Positions 24,812 through 33,700 of a DNA stretch of 64,000 nucleotides are shown here, in pieces. This DNA is from CAZTDD01 sp964612675. GTDB lineage: Bacteria > Hinthialibacterota > Hinthialibacteria > Hinthialibacterales > JAKPRU01. The stretch lies in assembly GCA_964612675.1 (NCBI GenBank), contig CAZTDD010000001.1, forward strand, positions 124,001 through 188,000, written 5' to 3'. Within the stretch, counting starts at the first letter, position 1, and each line of letters begins with the position of its first letter. The notes under the pieces were generated by a model. It searched no databases and had not been told where the DNA came from. It saw nothing but the letters and a program-made list of their open reading frames with translations. Made by a program: the position numbers and the translations under genes.

Positions 24812-27706
24812 TCAGGGCTCCTGCAGGTCGAATTGAAGGCGGGAAGTACGTCCACGATAGTCCATTGCGACAACAGAATCCCTGTTACACACGATCGCCA
24901 GCCAAATCGAAGGTTCAACGGTTTGCGATTCGACGCGTGGACCGCTTCCGCTCTGGGAATGAAGACGAAAAACCTCACCCGTTCGCGTCAAAAGATAAAG
25001 AGAGCCGTCTTCCGAGTCCAGAGCCAGGTCGCTTGTCATATCAATGTGCTCCTCGTCAGTCCCCCATGAAGGTCGATCGGCGGGCAAGCGCATAACATCT
25101 CCCAATACGTGAATTCCTCCGTATGCGCCTAACAGAAATATCCCTCCTTTGGGGTCTCTGCATGCTCCGCGGATCAGTTCCCTGCCCCACGCGGGGGCTG
25201 TGTCAAAGTGCTCGCCACGTTCCGGGCGGGTGCTCCATACACTGCCACGACTGCCAAAGAGAAAAAGATCCTGTCCGTCCTGCGATTCAATGATTGCGAT
25301 AGGCCGTTCTTCTCCTCTTCCGGGAGCCTCACGCCACGAATGAAGCGGGATTTCCGAGCCGTTCTCACGGATCAAGCGCCTTGAGCGCGTCGCGAAAACC
25401 CAGTCACCTTGCCAACGTGCGAATCGTTCCGTGGTATCGTTGGATAGAAACGACTTCACGGAGGTGACGATCTCGTTTGACGCTCCCCAGAGTACACCGT
25501 CGCGTTGCAGCCGGAGTACCTGTTCATCAACGAGAGCTACGTCAATGAACACCGGCTCGGGAAAGTCTTCAAAGCGTCGTCGACGAACAAAAACCGAGTA
25601 TCCTCTGAGATAATTGTCGTCCCAGTGCTGGATCTCCGCCACGGATTTTACCGGGCTGTCAGGATTGACGGGAATCTTGAATTGGTCCTCGAAAACCATG
25701 GATAAAGCCGCTTCCGCTACCGGTGAGAGCCGATCCGCAGCTACCAGAACCGATCCAACCTCATAGCGGGAGAGACATTCGCTCAATTCGCACGTATTGA
25801 ACCAGCCCGTACGGACAGCATTCACCATGTCGAGGCGCTCGTCGATATCCGTCGAGGTCGGCGAAGCGTGATAGTCGGGAATGGCGACGACTTTTCCACC
25901 ATAAAAGGCTGCGTAAGCCATTGAATCGAAAGGATCTGCGAGCAAAGTTCCCGACTCGTGGAGACCGCCGAGGCGACGGATTGCGTTGAATCGCACACGG
26001 CTGATATCGCGACGCGGCTCCTGCCACCAGGAGTGTACACTCTCCCAGCCGCTTTCGAGTAAACGTACACGTAAGAACAGATCGGGAACGGCGATCCACG
26101 TCAGCACCAAGCACATTCCAGCGGCGAGCCAGGGACTGGCGCTCTTTCCTTCGGACTGCCCGGCGACCTTCGAGCGAAAGCGCAAGGCCCAATCTCGCAG
26201 TCCGCCGACGCCAACCGCCAATAACGGCACGACAGGCAGTACCTGATAGAGACGAAAACTCTTGTAAATCGTGATTTTGTCCGTCACGACCACAAAAAGA
26301 GGGGGAACGGAAACGACGAAGAGAAGAATCGCGACAATTCCTGCAAAGAAAGCACGTGGTTCCTTTGGGATCTTTCTCCAAAACAGCACAAGGAACAGCA
26401 GTCCGATGGCCGGAGCATTCGTCACATACGCGTTGAGGCCCGTCCGGGTAAGCCACGTTTTGGGATGCAAGATGAACGATTCGGCTCCCGTACGCAGAAG
26501 ATGGGTCTTGTAGTCGTGAGGTGCTGTAGATGCAGGATCGAACCGGAAAACCGGGTTCTCGACTCCGCTATAGTGAATCCACCCCCATGCAAATAGCGGG
26601 AAAGAGACGGCCCCGGCGACAACGAGCGACAATCCAAGAGACCATGCCTTCTCACGATTACCGGGCAAGACAGCTACGCCGCACCATCCCGCGGCCAGGA
26701 CAAACAGTCCGAGGAGGCAGTAAAACAAATGAGTCGATGCCAAAGTTAGAGCAACGGCTGCTGCAAGTACCAGAGTCCGCAAGCTCCGCCGCTCCGCTGT
26801 CCACGAAACAACACACAACGCAGGAATTAGCACGTGAAGGGCGTACCCCCCGGGATATGCCAAAGTTCTCAGTTCGTGAAAGCCAAGGCTTCTTTTGACA
26901 GGACTTCCTAAAAGAGCCAGCAGCACAAAGAACACCGCGCAGAGATAGCCACGCGACCTCGAACCGAGAATCTCTTCGCCGAACAGGATCCAAACTCCCA
27001 CACCAAGAATTACCCAGATACACGGCAAATAGAACCAAACGTCGAGATGGGAAACTCCACAAAAGACGGCCACGAAAGCCAGTAGATTATGGTAGCTGGA
27101 AACAGCGTATCGAGGATCGAATTCGGTGGACGACAAGAAAGGATGTGCCGATCCCGGCCAGCCTCGCTCGACAAGTTCCTTGATATAGGCCAAATGATAA
27201 TAACCGTCTTGACTCATAAATCCGCCCATTCGAGCGAGATACGCCAAAGCCAGGACAGTGACGATGAAAACAAGGACAGAGAGTCGTTTCGCTTCCGGGG
27301 TGAGGGATTCTCTTTCTTTGTTTCTTACAGATCGAAGTCCCCAAATGCAGGCTGCGTTCCCCAAGGCGAACAGAATCCCTATTCCGAGCCAGCCCAACGG
27401 CAAGAGCATCCCGATGAGCATCAGGACAGAGACGCTGCTCCAACCGAGGAGCCCGGCGACTCCCCAATCGCTCGGTGTCTTGAGTGAGAATTTGTGGCGG
27501 AAGTTGACTTGGCCGGCCAGAAAACAGCCTATCGGCAAGGCAAGCCAAATGAACCCTAGGAGGAGCCGTCCGGGAACCGGGACGAGACCGGCCAGGGGAG
27601 TTAGTAGAAAGAGGGGCACTCCCACGAAAAGAACTGCAAGCAGGCGAAGGCCGGGGTCTCTTGTGGATAAGATGGGAGCGGATGTGGATAGATCATTTTG
27701 GCACAC
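24812..27706 (-). CDS. Giant GT-C-like membrane protein with propeller-like C-terminus
   Basis: A 964-residue protein starting at GTG 27706, with GAGG upstream. Residues about 18-520 hold some 12-14 membrane helices. The first loop carries the motif MSQDGYYHLAYIKELVERGW, with an aspartate and histidine where membrane glycosyltransferases of the GT-C class place them. A periplasmic stretch about 550-690 has LADPFDSMAYAAFYGGK and the domain recurring in such enzymes. The final 250 residues have repeated beta-strand blocks (WVFATRSRRLI, LFLFGSRGSVWSTR, GIFLLGAYGGIHVLG, LYLLTRTGEVFRL, VVAMDYRGRTSRL) that look like blades of a propeller. Its first codons contain two DnaA-box-like sequences. The function is inferred only in broad terms. 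Confidence 0.65.
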   Translation of the reverse strand: MCQNDLSTSAPILSTRDPGLRLLAVLFVGVPLFLLTPLAGLVPVPGRLLLGFIWLALPIGCFLAGQVNFRHKFSLKTPSDWGVAGLLGWSSVSVLMLIGMLLPLGWLGIGILFALGNAACIWGLRSVRNKERESLTPEAKRLSVLVFIVTVLALAYLARMGGFMSQDGYYHLAYIKELVERGWPGSAHPFLSSTEFDPRYAVSSYHNLLAFVAVFCGVSHLDVWFYLPCIWVILGVGVWILFGEEILGSRSRGYLCAVFFVLLALLGSPVKRSLGFHELRTLAYPGGYALHVLIPALCVVSWTAERRSLRTLVLAAAVALTLASTHLFYCLLGLFVLAAGWCGVAVLPGNREKAWSLGLSLVVAGAVSFPLFAWGWIHYSGVENPVFRFDPASTAPHDYKTHLLRTGAESFILHPKTWLTRTGLNAYVTNAPAIGLLFLVLFWRKIPKEPRAFFAGIVAILLFVVSVPPLFVVVTDKITIYKSFRLYQVLPVVPLLAVGVGGLRDWALRFRSKVAGQSEGKSASPWLAAGMCLVLTWIAVPDLFLRVRLLESGWESVHSWWQEPRRDISRVRFNAIRRLGGLHESGTLLADPFDSMAYAAFYGGKVVAIPDYHASPTSTDIDERLDMVNAVRTGWFNTCELSECLSRYEVGSVLVAADRLSPVAEAALSMVFEDQFKIPVNPDSPVKSVAEIQHWDDNYLRGYSVFVRRRRFEDFPEPVFIDVALVDEQVLRLQRDGVLWGASNEIVTSVKSFLSNDTTERFARWQGDWVFATRSRRLIRENGSEIPLHSWREAPGRGEERPIAIIESQDGQDLFLFGSRGSVWSTRPERGEHFDTAPAWGRELIRGACRDPKGGIFLLGAYGGIHVLGDVMRLPADRPSWGTDEEHIDMTSDLALDSEDGSLYLLTRTGEVFRLHSQSGSGPRVESQTVEPSIWLAIVCNRDSVVAMDYRGRTSRLQFDLQEP

Positions 27707-27917
27707 CGTCTGCCTCGATACCTGCCATTTTGAATAGGCTACTTTACCCGTGTGAAGATCCAGTTCGGCCTAATTTCACCTAAGTATAATGAAGAAGGCC
27801 TGTTATGTCACGACATGGCTGTGCTGCGTTGTGGCATCTCGTTTGCTCGAAGCTGTTGACATGAGTTGATCGAAAGATCACGGGTAAACCGTTAGAATCA
27901 ATGGAAAGGAGAATGCC

Positions 27918-28208
27918 ATGGCAGTCAAACCGTTGGCTGATCGTGTCCTGGTCAAGCGACTTGAGCAGGAGGAACAAAAAAGCGGAGGGGGAATTATTAT
28001 CCCCGATACCGCAAAAGAGAAGCCGCAAGAGGCGAAGGTCATCGAAGTAGGCCCGGGGAAAGTCGATGAAAACGGAAAGAACATTCCTATGGGAGTGAAA
28101 AAGGGTGACCGCGTCCTCATTAGCAAGTACGGGGGAACCGAGGTCAAAATCGACGGTGAGGAACACCTCATTCTGCGTGAGGATGACATCCTGGCCATCG
28201 TCACATGA
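27918..28208 (+). CDS. groES: Co-chaperonin GroES
   Basis: A 96-residue co-chaperonin that caps the GroEL cylinder. It begins AVKPLADRVLVKRLEQEEQK, has the mobile-loop region SGGGIIIPDTAKEKPQEA, and ends in ILREDDILAIVT. GGAGAATGCC precedes ATG 27918. The upstream region has no CIRCE repeat; TTGACA occurs at 27856-27861 but lacks a -10 at the right distance. groEL follows 67 bases later. Confidence 0.99.
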   Translation: MAVKPLADRVLVKRLEQEEQKSGGGIIIPDTAKEKPQEAKVIEVGPGKVDENGKNIPMGVKKGDRVLISKYGGTEVKIDGEEHLILREDDILAIVT

Positions 28209-28275
28209 GTTTTCTGCTTGCAGAGACCGTAACTCAAAATCCTTTTCTACAAGGCAATTCTAGGAGGAGAAACCG

Positions 28276-29910
28276 ATGGCAGCCAAAATGCTGATCTTCG
28301 ATGAAGAGGCCCGCGGTGCTGTGCTGCGCGGCGTTGAAAAACTCTCCAAGGCCGTCAAAGTAACTCTTGGGCCGAAGGGGAGAAATGTAATACTCGATAA
28401 AAAATGGGGATCTCCCACGGTCACCAAAGACGGCGTGACTGTGGCCAAAGAGATCGAATTGGAAGACAAGTATGAGAATATGGGCGCTCAGATGGTTCGC
28501 GAGGTCGCTTCGAAGACCAGCGACGTTGCCGGTGACGGAACCACCACCGCTACGGTTCTCGCAGAAGCGGTTTACCGGCAGGGTCTGAAGAATGTGACCG
28601 CCGGCGCCAGCCCGATTCAGATCCAGCGCGGTATTCATCGCGCCGTGGATGAAGTCGTCGATGCGCTTGCAAAGCAGAGCCGCAAGGTCAAAGACCGCAC
28701 CGAGATCGCCCAGGTCGCCAGCATTTCCGCGAACGGCGATACGAGTATCGGCGATATCATCGCCGACGCGATGGACAAAGTTGGAAAAGACGGCGTGATT
28801 ACCGTGGAAGAAGCGAAAGCCCTTGAGACCACGTTGGACGTCGTCGAAGGTATGCAGTTCGATAAAGGGTATCTTTCGCCTTACTTTGCAACCGATCCAC
28901 AAACCCTCGAGTGTTCGCTTGAAGACGCATTTGTTCTGATTAATGAGAAAAAAATCTCGAACATGCGAGATATGCTTCCGTTGCTCGAGAAAGTCGCCCA
29001 GTCCGGCAAGCCTCTCCTGCTAATCGCTGAGGACGTGGAAGGCGAAGCCCTGGCTACGCTCGTTGTCAACAACCTGCGCAAGACCCTCAAATGCTGTGCG
29101 GTCAAAGCGCCGGGATTCGGCGATCGCCGAAAAGAGATGCTCAAGGATATCGCGATTCTGACGGGTGGACGCTGCATCAGCGAAGACCTCGGCATCAAAC
29201 TCGAAAACGTCACAATGAACGACCTCGGTCGTGCCAAACGTGTAACGGTCGACAAGGACAACACGACTATCGTCGAGGGTGCCGGGAAGAAGTCGGACAT
29301 CCAGGGACGAGTCGCTCAGATCCGAAACCAGATCGAAGAGACCACCAGCGACTACGACCGTGAGAAGCTGCAGGAACGGTTGGCAAAGCTGGCCGGCGGT
29401 GTTGCGGTGATCAAGGTCGGAGCCGCGACCGAATCCGAGATGAAAGAGAAGAAGGCTCGCGTCGAGGATGCTTTGCACGCAACGCGCGCCGCTGTCGAGG
29501 AAGGTATTGTCGCGGGCGGTGGTGTATCGCTCCTGCGTTGCCAGTCCAACCTCGAGAAACTGAAGATAGACAATGAAGACATGCAGCTTGGTGTCGAGAT
29601 TGTCCGCCGCGCTCTCGAAGAGCCTCTGCGACAGCTCGCGAATAATGCAGGTGTCGAAGGTTCGGTTGTCGTGCAGCGTGTCCGCGACATGAAGACCGGT
29701 GAGGGCTACAACGTATTGACGGATGCCTATGAAGACCTCATCAAAGCAGGCGTCATCGATCCAACAAAGGTGACCCGTACCGCACTGCAGAATGCGGCGA
29801 GTATCGCTGGACTGCTTCTGACCACGGAAGCGCTTATCGCCGAAAAGCCGGAGAAAGACAAACCGGCACCGGCAGGCGGTCCGCACGGCGGATACGGTGA
29901 AGATTTCTAA
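28276..29910 (+). CDS. groEL: Chaperonin GroEL
   Basis: A 544-residue chaperonin of standard length. It has the ATP-site motif VAGDGTTTATVLAEAV, the preceding LGPKGRNVILDKKWGSPTVTKDGVTVAKEI, and the equatorial/hinge segments GVAVIKVGAATESEMKEKKARVEDALHATRAAVEEGIVAGGG. The C-terminal tail is PAPAGGPHGGYGEDF instead of the common GGM repeats; variable tails are normal in many phyla. AGGAGG precedes ATG 28276. The operon ends with the clear terminator at 29951-29987. Confidence 0.99.
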   Translation: MAAKMLIFDEEARGAVLRGVEKLSKAVKVTLGPKGRNVILDKKWGSPTVTKDGVTVAKEIELEDKYENMGAQMVREVASKTSDVAGDGTTTATVLAEAVYRQGLKNVTAGASPIQIQRGIHRAVDEVVDALAKQSRKVKDRTEIAQVASISANGDTSIGDIIADAMDKVGKDGVITVEEAKALETTLDVVEGMQFDKGYLSPYFATDPQTLECSLEDAFVLINEKKISNMRDMLPLLEKVAQSGKPLLLIAEDVEGEALATLVVNNLRKTLKCCAVKAPGFGDRRKEMLKDIAILTGGRCISEDLGIKLENVTMNDLGRAKRVTVDKDNTTIVEGAGKKSDIQGRVAQIRNQIEETTSDYDREKLQERLAKLAGGVAVIKVGAATESEMKEKKARVEDALHATRAAVEEGIVAGGGVSLLRCQSNLEKLKIDNEDMQLGVEIVRRALEEPLRQLANNAGVEGSVVVQRVRDMKTGEGYNVLTDAYEDLIKAGVIDPTKVTRTALQNAASIAGLLLTTEALIAEKPEKDKPAPAGGPHGGYGEDF

Positions 29911-29950
29911 GAGAAGACGTCCTCAGGGATCTCCTGTTAACAAAATGTTT

Positions 29951-29987
29951 GAAAGCCGCCTTGTTCTAGAGAACCAGGCGGCTTTTC
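29951..29987 (+). terminator. Rho-independent terminator after groEL
   Basis: AAAGCCGCCT (29952-29961) pairs with AGGCGGCTTT (29976-29985), followed by TTCTTGTTT. The A-rich left side makes it usable on the minus strand too, where the pentapeptide gene ends at 30037. Confidence 0.9.
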
Positions 29988-30036
29988 TTGTTTACAATCC
30001 TCCCAACGTATCGAAGACAAGAAGCCGGCGTCGATT

Positions 30037-31380
30037 TCAACCGTGACGCTGGAAGCGGTCCAAAACGTTTTGTTGAGAAATGGTGATGTCCACCTTCTCA
30101 TTCAGTGGAACCACAAGGAAACTCTGCTCCCCCTCGGAGAGTCCGCCCGGCATCACAAGATTCGAACGAAGGTGATCTTGGATCACACTGAAGCGAATAT
30201 GCGGACCGTAACCAGCATGTCGGATCGTGGAAACAAATGCATTCCGGTAGTTGAGAAATGACGCGGCCAGTCGTTCGGCAAACGGCCATTTCGTTAATGG
30301 ATCCTCGTGTTCGGCGGAAACCCAGCCCGAGGGTATATTCTCTTTGTCGCTTTCTGCAACGGCCGCCAAGGTCCCCTGCCAGTCGATCGCCTGGCTGCGG
30401 GGAAACGGAGCAAGCAAGTCGGGGAGAACCCGGTAAATATTCTCATAATGCGGAGCCTGAAAACATAGGATGGTATTCGATCCTTCCTTCCGCTGACCTG
30501 CGAAGTGGGCGTTTGTCGCCGCGTTCTTCTTGTGCAGATTGACAACATGAAGCTGGTAACAGGCCAACTCCAAATCGGAAAGATGAAGACTCAGTTGAAT
30601 TTCCACGTAGGCCGGCTGCTCAAAGAATCGGTGCGCCTCATATCCGAAAAGAACCGAGTCCCCATTTTCATCCAACCGCAGAATCGAAGGCGGTAGGGGA
30701 CACCCCCTGATCTCATGAATTCGTAGATCCCGGACAACCGTGTTTTCAACAATAGCTCGTGACAAATCACACCGAATGAGCCGCGTCAGCCACAAGCTGG
30801 CATTTGTCAGATCGGCCTCGGCGAAAAGCGATTCATGAAACGCCACTCCCCATAGCCTGGCATCCCGCATACTCGTTTTGGAAAGATTGGTCACAAAAAA
30901 ATTGGCGTGATCGAGAATCGTTTCCGACAAATCGGCACCGACCAACTCGACGACGAAGAAATCAGCCTCGCTCAAATTCGCTTTCGACAGTTTAGTGTTG
31001 CTGAGATCCGCTTCAACGACGTTGACCCGCTTCAACTTGGCGTTTCTGAGATCGGCATGCGGCATCTTCACCCTGAACAAGTCGGCTCGGTTCAGATTGC
31101 TACCCTGAAGATTGGCGCTTTTGAGAATTGCATCGCTTAATTTGGCTCGCCGCAGAGTCGCATTGGACAGATCGGCGTCACTCAGATCGGCCTCGCGGAG
31201 ATTCGCCTCATCCAGCCGCGAATCATGAAGGTTGGCTCTACGGAGATCGATACCGACGAGATCGAACCCTTCCATATCCAGATCGCTCAAATCCGGCACA
31301 GTCTCCGGGTTCGCATCGCGCCAGGCGCACCACGAATCAACTCCCTCATACAGTTTGGCCACATGTTCGGCATCGGCCAT
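30037..31380 (-). CDS. Pentapeptide-repeat protein with unknown C-terminal domain
   Basis: A 447-residue protein. Residues about 33-225 contain some 35 pentapeptide units of the A(D/N)LXX type (LRRANLHDSRLDEANLREADLS and onward), which fold as a right-handed beta helix. The remaining 220 residues form a separate domain I do not recognise, with YEAHRFFEQPAYVEIQLSLHLSDLE, TILCFQAPHYENIYRVLPDLLAPF and SEGEQSFLVVPLNEK. There is no signal peptide or membrane helix. ATG 31380 follows the strong ribosome site GGGAGGGG. Pentapeptide proteins can mimic DNA or act as scaffolds, but no function is assigned here. It is monocistronic between groEL and glnA. Confidence 0.85.
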   Translation of the reverse strand: MADAEHVAKLYEGVDSWCAWRDANPETVPDLSDLDMEGFDLVGIDLRRANLHDSRLDEANLREADLSDADLSNATLRRAKLSDAILKSANLQGSNLNRADLFRVKMPHADLRNAKLKRVNVVEADLSNTKLSKANLSEADFFVVELVGADLSETILDHANFFVTNLSKTSMRDARLWGVAFHESLFAEADLTNASLWLTRLIRCDLSRAIVENTVVRDLRIHEIRGCPLPPSILRLDENGDSVLFGYEAHRFFEQPAYVEIQLSLHLSDLELACYQLHVVNLHKKNAATNAHFAGQRKEGSNTILCFQAPHYENIYRVLPDLLAPFPRSQAIDWQGTLAAVAESDKENIPSGWVSAEHEDPLTKWPFAERLAASFLNYRNAFVSTIRHAGYGPHIRFSVIQDHLRSNLVMPGGLSEGEQSFLVVPLNEKVDITISQQNVLDRFQRHG

Positions 31381-31530
31381 CGAACGCCCCTCCCATGCAT
31401 GGATGACTATTCAGCTTTAACAGACAACTGTACTTCGAAATTGGAGTGTTCTGTAAGACCACCCGCTGCTCTTGAGTTTTGGAGCACAAAGAACCCGGGC
31501 GCTACTTGGAAATCCAAGCGGAAATAAGAG

Positions 31531-31556
31531 AAGGGGCGGCTGGAAAACCGCCCCTT
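31531..31556 (-). terminator. Terminator after glnA
   Basis: On the minus strand AAGGGGCGG pairs with CCGCCCCTT around an eight-base loop, followed by CTCTTATTTC. It lies 51 bases past the glnA stop and is read in the glnA direction. Confidence 0.75.
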
Positions 31557-31606
31557 GCTTGGACTCGATTCGTGTAACACGCTGCACGGTGTTGCGTCTG
31601 TAGAGA

Positions 31607-33019
31607 TCAGCAATCGTAGTACAGGAAGAACTCGTACGGGTGCGGGCGCAGTCGTACTGGATCAACCTCATTCTCGCGCTTGTATTTGATCCACGTTTGA
31701 ATGACATCCGGTGTATATACATCGCCCTTCAGCAGGAAGTCGTGGTCATTCTCCAATGCGTCCAGCGCCTCGGCGAGGGAGCCCGGCACCTGCGGAACGC
31801 TGGCCAACTCTTCCGGAGGAAGATCGTAGATATCCTTGTCAAGTGGGTCGCCCGGATCGATCTTGTTCTGAATACCGTCGAGTCCCGCCATGGCAATCGC
31901 GGGGAACGCCAGGTATGGGTTGCAGGACGGATCGGGAGGCCGGAACTCGACACGTTTCGCTTTCGGGCTTGGCGAATACATCGGAATTCGTACGGCCGCG
32001 CTCCGGTTCCGCTGCGAATAGGCCAGATTCACCGGAGCCTCGTAGCCCGGCACCAAACGCTTGTACGAATTCGTTGTCGGTGCGGCGAACGCGATGATTG
32101 CGGGCGCGTGCTTGAGGATGCCGCCGATGTAGTAAAGGGCTTCCTGAGACAGTCCGGCATACCCGTCTCCAGCAAATAGAGGTTTGCCGTTTTTCCACAA
32201 ACTGGAGTGGCAATGCATACCCGACCCGTTGTCTTCAAAAACGGGCTTGGGCATAAAGGTGACGGTTCTGCCGTGTTTCTTCGCGATGTTTTTCACCACG
32301 TACTTGTAAATCATCAGGCTGTCGGCCATTTTCAGAAGCGTATCGAACCGCATGTCGATTTCGCCCTGTCCGGCTGTAGCGACCTCGTGGTGGTGAGCCT
32401 CGACGGGCACCCCAAGCGACTCGAGCATCACAACCATCTCGGACCGGATATTTTGAAGCGTATCCGTCGGCGGTACCGGGAAGTAGCCCTCTTTGTGACG
32501 CGGGCGGTGTCCCAGGTTCGGCCGCTCGTCGCTGCCCGAATTCCAGACGCCTTCAATGGAATCGACTTCATGGAGCGAATAGTTGGCTCCGTAAGCGAAC
32601 CGAATGTTATCGAAGATGAAAAACTCCGCTTCGGGGCCGAAGAAACATGTATCGGCGATACCCGTGGACTTGAGATACTGCTCGAACTTCAGCGCAACCG
32701 TCCGCGGATCCCTGGAGTACGGTTGCTTGGTAATCGGATCCAAAATTGTACACGTCAATGACAATGTGGGGATTTCGCAGAACGGGTCGATGAAAGCGGT
32801 AGTCGGATCGGGCAAAATCAGCATGTCGCTTTCGTTGATCGCCTGCCAGCCGCGGATACTCGATCCGTCAAATCCGAAACCGTCTTCGAAGGATTCCTCG
32901 GTCAATTCGCGAGCGGGGACCGAGAAATGCTGCCATGTTCCAGGAAAGTCCTGGAATTTGAAGTCAACGATCTTGACGTCCTGGTCTTTTACGGTTTTCA
33001 GCACTTCTTTCGGGTTCAT
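31607..33019 (-). CDS. glnA: Glutamine synthetase, type I
   Basis: A 470-residue dodecameric enzyme making glutamine from glutamate, ammonia and ATP. Conserved segments are FGFDGSSIRGWQAINESDM, FGPEAEFFIFD, GQGEIDMRFDTL, the ATP site KHGRTVTFMPKPVFEDNGSGMHCHSSLWK and NSYKRLVPGYEAPVN. The tail includes KDIYDLPPEELA, whose tyrosine corresponds to the adenylylation site of GSI-beta enzymes, so activity is probably controlled by covalent modification. AAGGAG precedes ATG 33019. It lies 92 bases after glnB, sharing the sigma-54 promoter candidate. Confidence 0.99.
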   Translation of the reverse strand: MNPKEVLKTVKDQDVKIVDFKFQDFPGTWQHFSVPARELTEESFEDGFGFDGSSIRGWQAINESDMLILPDPTTAFIDPFCEIPTLSLTCTILDPITKQPYSRDPRTVALKFEQYLKSTGIADTCFFGPEAEFFIFDNIRFAYGANYSLHEVDSIEGVWNSGSDERPNLGHRPRHKEGYFPVPPTDTLQNIRSEMVVMLESLGVPVEAHHHEVATAGQGEIDMRFDTLLKMADSLMIYKYVVKNIAKKHGRTVTFMPKPVFEDNGSGMHCHSSLWKNGKPLFAGDGYAGLSQEALYYIGGILKHAPAIIAFAAPTTNSYKRLVPGYEAPVNLAYSQRNRSAAVRIPMYSPSPKAKRVEFRPPDPSCNPYLAFPAIAMAGLDGIQNKIDPGDPLDKDIYDLPPEELASVPQVPGSLAEALDALENDHDFLLKGDVYTPDVIQTWIKYKRENEVDPVRLRPHPYEFFLYYDC

Positions 33020-33111
33020 AATGATTCTCCTTGATCTGAATAATGTAATCTCCTAAGCAGTGGCCCCCTGGTCGGCTGACTCACCTGGAGTTTTGGATTC
33101 CCTTGCCCTAT

Positions 33112-33450
33112 CTAGAGGGCGCTCTCTCCCCGCTCACCAGTACGGATGCGCATGGCGTCTTCGATGGGATAAATGAAGATTTTCCCATCGCCGACCTGGC
33201 CTGTTTGACTGGCGGACCGGATGGCCTCAACGACCTGTTCCACCAAGTTAACCGGCACCATGACTTCGATCTTCAGTTTCGCTTGAAACTCGACGCTGTA
33301 CTCACGTCCCCGGTAGAGCTCCGTGTGCCCTCGTTGGCGGCCAAATCCCCGAATCTCTGTGACGGTCATTCCATGGAGGCCGACTTGTTCAAGGGCATCT
33401 TTCACATCTTCCAGCTTGTGTGGCCGAATGATCGCTTCAATTTTCTTCAT
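33112..33450 (-). CDS. glnB: Nitrogen regulatory protein PII
   Basis: A 112-residue trimeric sensor of 2-oxoglutarate and ATP/ADP that controls nitrogen assimilation. The frame opens further upstream (33522), but I place the start at ATG 33450, with GGAGGG just upstream, since MKKIEAIIRPHKLEDVKDAL is the normal PII start. The T-loop has RGREYSVEF with Tyr51, the uridylylation site, and the C-terminal signature DGKIFIYPIEDAMRIRTGERGE. A near-consensus sigma-54 site lies about 57 bases upstream of the start codon. It is co-oriented with glnA. Confidence 0.98.
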   Translation of the reverse strand: MKKIEAIIRPHKLEDVKDALEQVGLHGMTVTEIRGFGRQRGHTELYRGREYSVEFQAKLKIEVMVPVNLVEQVVEAIRSASQTGQVGDGKIFIYPIEDAMRIRTGERGESAL

Positions 33451-33506
33451 CTTTCCCTCCGTTGAGGCTTTCCTGGCAATCTGCTTCATGAACGCTTGAC
33501 TCCTAC

Positions 33507-33521
33507 ACAAGTCGCGTGCCA
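33507..33521 (-). promoter_or_regulatory. Sigma-54 promoter candidate for glnB-glnA
   Basis: The minus strand reads TGGCACGCGACTTGT, against the consensus TGGCACG-N4-TTGC: only the final base differs. A start site about 12 bases downstream gives a leader of some 45 bases before glnB ATG 33450. This fits nitrogen-controlled expression through RpoN and an NtrC-like activator. No activator binding site was recognised. Confidence 0.65.
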
Positions 33522-33700
33522 AACAAAACTCTGTGTCATAAGTACTGTAGAATCAGATAGTAGGGCTAATAGATCCGCACAAAAGAAACCAAGGGTGAGA
33601 TTCTACCCCAACGCATGCGCACTGAAGCCAACAGCAATGTTGGAATATGAACAGAAGAGCTGTTATTTGAGCTAGTTCTTGGATGGAGCGACAGCGCTTG

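Noticed and set aside
27780..27917. CIRCE heat-shock operator upstream of groES
   Set aside because: No TTAGCACTC-N9-GAGTGCTAA-like repeat is present; only a short GATC hairpin and a TTGACA without a matching -10.
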